Assembly: GCA_026986235.1 (NCBI GenBank)
Contig: JALSOY010000197.1
Span: forward strand, 1-9,176
Reading direction: 5' to 3'
DNA: 9,176 nucleotides
From: Caldifarciminota bacterium
Lineage (GTDB): Bacteria; Hydrothermota; Hydrothermia; B15-G9; WFZT01
The notes beneath the pieces were generated by a model that saw only the letters and a list, made by a program, of their open reading frames with translations, ran no database searches and was not told the origin of the DNA. A program made the translations under genes and the position numbers. This document shows, in pieces, positions 5,914 through 9,176 of the stretch. How positions within the stretch are numbered: the stretch's first letter is position 1; each line of letters opens with the position of its first letter.

Positions 5914-7473
5914 CTACCTCGCGTACTCCACAGCTCTCGTTTCTCTTATCACCGTTACCTTTATCTGACCCGGATACTCGAGTTCTTCCTCTATCTTCCC
6001 TGCCACCTCGCGAGCAAGATCAAAGGCTTCCACATCGGAAACCTTATCCGCTTCAACTATGATTCTCAATTCTCTTCCTGCCTGTATTGCGTAGGCTTTT
6101 TCCACGCCCGGGAAACTCGTTGCAATTGATTCGAGTCTTTCAATCCTTTTGATGTATGCCTCGAGGGATTCCCTCCTTGCTCCCGGTCTTGAACCTGAGA
6201 TGGCATCGGCTGCGGCAACGATAACGGCGTACGGGGACTGTGGATCAACATCTTCGTGGTGAGCTGCTATTGCGTTGACAACAAGATCGTTTTCACCAAA
6301 TTTTTTGGCAATCTGGCCGCCGATCAGTGCATGTGGACCCTCGTAATTATCGTCGGCAAGTTTTCCTATGTCGTGTAAAAGTCCTGCCCTTTTTGCAATA
6401 TCCTCTCTTAATCCAAGCTCACCGGCAATTATGCCCGAAAGTTTTGCCACTTCAATGGAATGCTGAAGTAGATTCTGGCCGTATGAGTAACGGAATTTCA
6501 TTTTCCCGATGTACTTAACGAGTTCCGGATGGATGCCGGCTATACCGAGCTCAAGTAGCACCTCTTCGCCGATTTTTTTGATATATTCATCGAATTCAGC
6601 TTTAACTTTTTCCACGACTTCTTCGATCCTTGCGGGGTGAATTCTCCCGTCCTGCATGAGTTTTTCAAGAGCAAGTCTTGCTATTTCTCGCCTCATGGGG
6701 TCAAATGCGGAAAGTGTGACAGCTTCAGGTGTATCGTCTATTATGACTTCAACACCTGTAGCGGCTTCAAAGGCTCTGATATTTCTTCCTTCTCTTCCTA
6801 TGATTCTGCCCTTCATGTCGTCAGAGGGAAGGGGGACAACCGACACAGACGATTCGGCCGTATGTGAGGTCGCGCATCTTTGAATGGCAGTGGCTATAAT
6901 TTCCTTTGCCTCTTTTTCTGCCTTCTCCTTTGCTTCCTCACGGATTTTATAAACAAGTTGAGCCGCTTCATAGCGAGCCTGTGCTTCAAGTGTTCTCATG
7001 AGTTCTGCCTTTGCCTCTTCTCTCGTTAGCCTGGCAACTTCTTCGAGTTTTTTGGCCTCTTCCTGTATCAGATGCTCGAGTCTTTCCTCCTTTGCTTTAA
7101 TTCCTCTTTCCCGTTCCTGTAGAGTTTTCTCCAGGTTCCTGAGTTCGCGCTCTTTTCGAGAGATGCTTTCTGCCCGTTTATCAAGCTGGTTTTCCCGTTC
7201 TTCGAGCGCCTTTCTCTCCCTTTCAAGTCTCCGTCTTTCTTCGTAGGATTCCTTTTCAAACTTTCTTTTTTCGCTGTACCAGTAGTCCTTGGCTTTTACC
7301 TCGGCCTCTTTCTTGATATTGTGAGCTTCCTTTTTGGCCTCTTCTATAATCTTTTCCGCACTACCCCTTGCCTCTTCAAGTTTTTTCACATATTTGGATT
7401 TAAAGTAAAGAATACCTGCGGCAAATCCGGCGACCAATCCAACTATTAACAACAGTATGGAAACGAACATCAT
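5914..7473 (-). CDS. rny: Ribonuclease Y
   Basis: RNase Y is a membrane-anchored endoribonuclease that initiates mRNA decay and processing in many bacteria. The 519-residue length is standard. Domains in order: an N-terminal membrane helix (about 3-24), a long highly charged coiled coil (about 28-195), a KH RNA-binding domain with GRIIGREGRNIR (222-233), and an HD hydrolase domain with H338, H367-D368 in LLHDIGK and H405-H406, followed by the conserved C-terminal domain ending near PGQIKVTVIRE (501-511). Metal-binding residues are all present, so it should be active. The ATG at 7473 overlaps the rarA stop as ATGA, with AAGGAGG 10 nt upstream; a second ATG directly follows (7470) and is less well spaced. 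A hairpin and ymdB follow. In many bacteria zapA, rny and ymdB are neighbours; here rarA lies between zapA and rny. Confidence 0.97.
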   Translation of the reverse strand: MMFVSILLLIVGLVAGFAAGILYFKSKYVKKLEEARGSAEKIIEEAKKEAHNIKKEAEVKAKDYWYSEKRKFEKESYEERRRLERERKALEERENQLDKRAESISRKERELRNLEKTLQERERGIKAKEERLEHLIQEEAKKLEEVARLTREEAKAELMRTLEAQARYEAAQLVYKIREEAKEKAEKEAKEIIATAIQRCATSHTAESSVSVVPLPSDDMKGRIIGREGRNIRAFEAATGVEVIIDDTPEAVTLSAFDPMRREIARLALEKLMQDGRIHPARIEEVVEKVKAEFDEYIKKIGEEVLLELGIAGIHPELVKYIGKMKFRYSYGQNLLQHSIEVAKLSGIIAGELGLREDIAKRAGLLHDIGKLADDNYEGPHALIGGQIAKKFGENDLVVNAIAAHHEDVDPQSPYAVIVAAADAISGSRPGARRESLEAYIKRIERLESIATSFPGVEKAYAIQAGRELRIIVEADKVSDVEAFDLAREVAGKIEEELEYPGQIKVTVIRETRAVEYAR

Positions 7474-8756
7474 TTTTCATCAACCTCCTTTTTCTTTTTT
7501 AGAATCTTTTCATACCCTACACCTGCCGGCTCGAAAATTTTCACATCTTTGAGACTTTCAGGCAGATAGCTCTGGTCAATTTCCCCTTCATGTCCATGGG
7601 GATATATGTAACCTTCACCGTGGCCCAGTTTTCTGGCGCCCTCATAATGTGAGTCTTTCAGGTGCTGAGGCACCTCTTCGCGCGGATAGTTTTTTACGAC
7701 ATCACGAGCTTTTTTTAACGCCCTGTAAACGGTGTTAGATTTTGGGGCAGTGGCAAGATACAGGACAGCCTCTGAGATGATAAGATCTCCCTCTGGTCTG
7801 CCCACCATCTCAAATGCCGTTAAAGCTGATGCAGAAACAACAAGTGCCATGGGGTCAGCCAGTCCTACATCCTCTGCTGAATGGACGAGGACCCTTCTCA
7901 ATATATATCTTGGATCCTCACCTGATTCAAGAATCCTGACGAGCCAGTACATTGCTGCGTCAGGATCAGACCCTCTTATGGATTTTATAAACGCAGAGAT
8001 CATGTCGTAATGCTCATCCCCTGTTCTGTCATAGTGGAAGGTGTGGCTGATGATGTTTTCAACTTCTACATCTCGAATTTCAGGTTCATTAACAACGAGA
8101 GAGATGAGCTCAAGATAATTCAGAGCCCTTCTCGCGTCTCCTTCAGAGGCTATGGCAATTTTTTTAAGGGCGGAATCTGTGAATTTCAATCCAGGTTTTC
8201 CGATCCCCCGTTCCTTGTCGTCAATTGCCCTTCTCGTGATAGCCATGAGTTCCTCAACAGATAGAGGTTTAAATTCAAAAACGAGGGTTCTCGAGATTAA
8301 GGCCTTGGAAATGGCAAAAAATGGGTTCTGAACGGTGGATCCAAGGAAGATGAGAGTCCCTTTTTCGACAGAAGGCAACAGGTATTCCTGCTGGAGGCGA
8401 TTGAATCTGTGTACTTCGTCAACGAATAGAACGGCACGGTTACCGGTCATACGGAAATGATTTTCTGCAAAAGCGATTTTTTTCTTCAATTCAGAAACAT
8501 TTGATTCAACTGCGTTCAGATAGATAAACGGGGCTGAAGTTCTGTTTGCAATAATTCTTGCGAGGGATGACTTACCAGTCCCGGGGGGGCCATAAAAGAT
8601 TGCAGAAATCAGCCTGTCTTCTTCTATAAGTTTCCTTAGGGGCTTGCCCTCACCAAGGATATGTTTCTGTCCCACGAACTCTTCAAGAGTCTGTGGGAGC
8701 ATTCTTTTGGCAAGTGGGATTGCCTCGTTTTGTTTTTTAACCTGAAAAAGATCCAA
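7470..8756 (-). CDS. rarA: RarA/MgsA-type AAA+ ATPase (replication-recombination factor)
   Basis: RarA (also MgsA, eukaryotic homologue WRNIP1) is a clamp-loader-like AAA+ ATPase acting at stalled replication forks. The 428-residue protein has the family layout: an N-terminal PLAKRMLPQTLEEFVGQKHILG (14-35), Walker A GPPGTGKS (56-63), Walker B VLFVDEVHRF (109-118), a sensor-1 region GSTVQNP (139-145), an arginine-finger candidate R156 in ALISRT, sensor 2 in GDARRALN (206-213), and the C-terminal tetramerisation region with EDPRYILRRVLVHSAEDVGLADP (280-302) and NYPREEVPQHLKD (356-368). The start is a TTG: an in-frame TAA lies immediately before it and AGGAGGTG ends 7 nt upstream, so no longer form is possible. 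The stop overlaps the rny ATG. The C-terminal lysine-rich tail (KKKKEVDEK) also encodes the rny ribosome binding site. Confidence 0.95.
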   Translation of the reverse strand: MDLFQVKKQNEAIPLAKRMLPQTLEEFVGQKHILGEGKPLRKLIEEDRLISAIFYGPPGTGKSSLARIIANRTSAPFIYLNAVESNVSELKKKIAFAENHFRMTGNRAVLFVDEVHRFNRLQQEYLLPSVEKGTLIFLGSTVQNPFFAISKALISRTLVFEFKPLSVEELMAITRRAIDDKERGIGKPGLKFTDSALKKIAIASEGDARRALNYLELISLVVNEPEIRDVEVENIISHTFHYDRTGDEHYDMISAFIKSIRGSDPDAAMYWLVRILESGEDPRYILRRVLVHSAEDVGLADPMALVVSASALTAFEMVGRPEGDLIISEAVLYLATAPKSNTVYRALKKARDVVKNYPREEVPQHLKDSHYEGARKLGHGEGYIYPHGHEGEIDQSYLPESLKDVKIFEPAGVGYEKILKKKKEVDEK

Positions 8757-8763
8757 TTATTTT

Positions 8764-8771
8764 CACCTCCT
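8764..8771 (-). promoter_or_regulatory. Strong ribosome binding site for the TTG start of rarA
   Basis: AGGAGGTG is followed by 7 nt (AAAATAA) and then TTG. The TAA in that spacer is in frame, so translation must begin at this TTG. A near-perfect site may compensate for the weak start codon. Confidence 0.8.
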
Positions 8772-8790
8772 GAAAATATTATGTAAATGG

Positions 8791-9063
8791 TCATTCGATT
8801 TCCTCAATCTTTGAAATTATTTTCTTTAATGACTCTTCCATTGCGTTGAGTCTTTCTCTGTCTTTGCTGCATTCGATTGCAGCATTTAAAAAGGCGAGTA
8901 AAACTATGAGTACACGGTTTACATTCTGTCTATCCCTTAATTTTTCTTCAACACTTCTTATCCAGTCCTCAATGAAATCCCGGATTTTACTGAGTTCGGC
9001 TACATCGAGATCGCTCTCAACTGGCAACTCCATATCGTAAATCTTTATTTTGTGTTCTATCAT
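8791..9063 (-). CDS. zapA: Cell division protein ZapA
   Basis: ZapA binds FtsZ and cross-links its protofilaments at the division site. The 90-residue protein has the family's order of elements: an N-terminal beta strand region (HKIKIYDMELPV, 4-15), a helix corresponding to the 'ELAxxVDxxM' segment (about 24-42), a hydrophobic-rich helix RVLIVLLAFLNAAIE (50-64), and a C-terminal coiled coil (about 65-90) for dimerisation. Short length, layout and its place upstream of rny support ZapA over a generic coiled-coil protein, although conservation is weak by nature in this family. The ATG at 9063 overlaps the upstream stop as ATGA; only a weak GAAAG site precedes it, so coupling probably drives its translation. 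A 34-bp gap separates it from rarA. Confidence 0.85.
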   Translation of the reverse strand: MIEHKIKIYDMELPVESDLDVAELSKIRDFIEDWIRSVEEKLRDRQNVNRVLIVLLAFLNAAIECSKDRERLNAMEESLKKIISKIEEIE

Positions 9064-9176
9064 GATCTTTCAAACATGGAGAGCTTTATTGAAATTTTCT
9101 TTAGCTCTCTTTCAAGTTTATTAACAGATCTGACCAGTTTTTCTTTCTCCTTTGAAAGTTGATCCTTTTCTTCTCT
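9060..9176 (-). CDS. C-terminal end of an unidentified charged, helical protein (partial)
   Basis: From the right edge, 38 codons are open before a TGA at 9062-9060 that overlaps the zapA ATG by 4 bp. The peptide (ending ...KKISIKLSMFERS) is dominated by Lys, Glu and Arg with leucines at roughly heptad spacing (EKEKLVRSVNKLERELKKIS), typical of a coiled coil. The N-terminus and any domains lie outside the window. Position directly before zapA is compatible with a small ZapB-like division or coiled-coil protein, but a coiled coil alone cannot be assigned. The tight overlap indicates the same operon as zapA. Confidence 0.7.
   Translation of the reverse strand, partial: REEKDQLSKEKEKLVRSVNKLERELKKISIKLSMFERS

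Noticed and set aside
5868..6062. Plus-strand 64-codon frame starting MAKAQMRLRHPS
   Set aside because: Its start mirrors the extended ymdB start only because both read the same palindrome; the remainder is antisense to rny.
6998..7246. Ser/Leu-rich plus-strand frame of 82 codons
   Set aside because: It is the antisense of the RNase Y coiled coil; Glu/Lys/Arg codons read backwards give Ser/Phe/Leu.

Overview
The window reads as one chromosomal stretch of ordinary housekeeping genes, all on the minus strand: nine recognisable genes or gene ends plus a fragment of a tenth. Protein composition rich in Lys and Glu, an RNase Y/YmdB pair, a two-subunit oxygen-labile class I fumarase, AGGAGG-type ribosome binding sites and short or absent mRNA leaders suggest an anaerobic, possibly thermophilic bacterium. 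I cannot name the phylum from the sequence alone; an under-sampled lineage would be consistent with the unusual HisA-HisI-HisE fusion, but this is inference.

Right to left, which is the direction of transcription. Positions 9176-5064 form a tight cluster: the C-terminal end of a charged helical protein, zapA (FtsZ-ring factor), a TTG-started rarA-type AAA+ ATPase, rny (RNase Y), a perfect long hairpin, and ymdB (phosphodiesterase). Without a break this runs into the alpha and beta subunits of a class I fumarase (5067-3650). Several junctions are 4-base ATGA overlaps (partial ORF/zapA, rarA/rny, ymdB/fumarase alpha), so translational coupling is likely.

Positions 3649-3357 are a non-coding gap. 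It holds a hairpin just after the fumarase, a tandem array of about four 35-37 bp units with palindromic G/C-run cores, and a -10 element placed so that the hisF message would begin at or next to its own ATG. A histidine operon follows: hisF, a single-chain HisA-HisI-HisE protein, and hisD, with overlaps of 19 and 10 bp. These three genes encode the enzymes for steps 2, 3, 4, 5 and the last two oxidations of histidine synthesis, with HisF needing a HisH partner that is not in the window.

At the left edge, after hisD, a good sigma-70-type promoter (TTGACT, 17 bp, TAAAAT) precedes the first 23 codons of what looks like a DppB/OppB-type ABC transporter permease.

I see no phage, transposase, CRISPR, toxin-antitoxin or defence genes. 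I found no clearly new biological system. The most interesting items are the HisA-HisIE trifunctional fusion, the hairpin between the genes for RNase Y and its known functional partner YmdB, the palindromic array, and the apparently leaderless hisF transcript.
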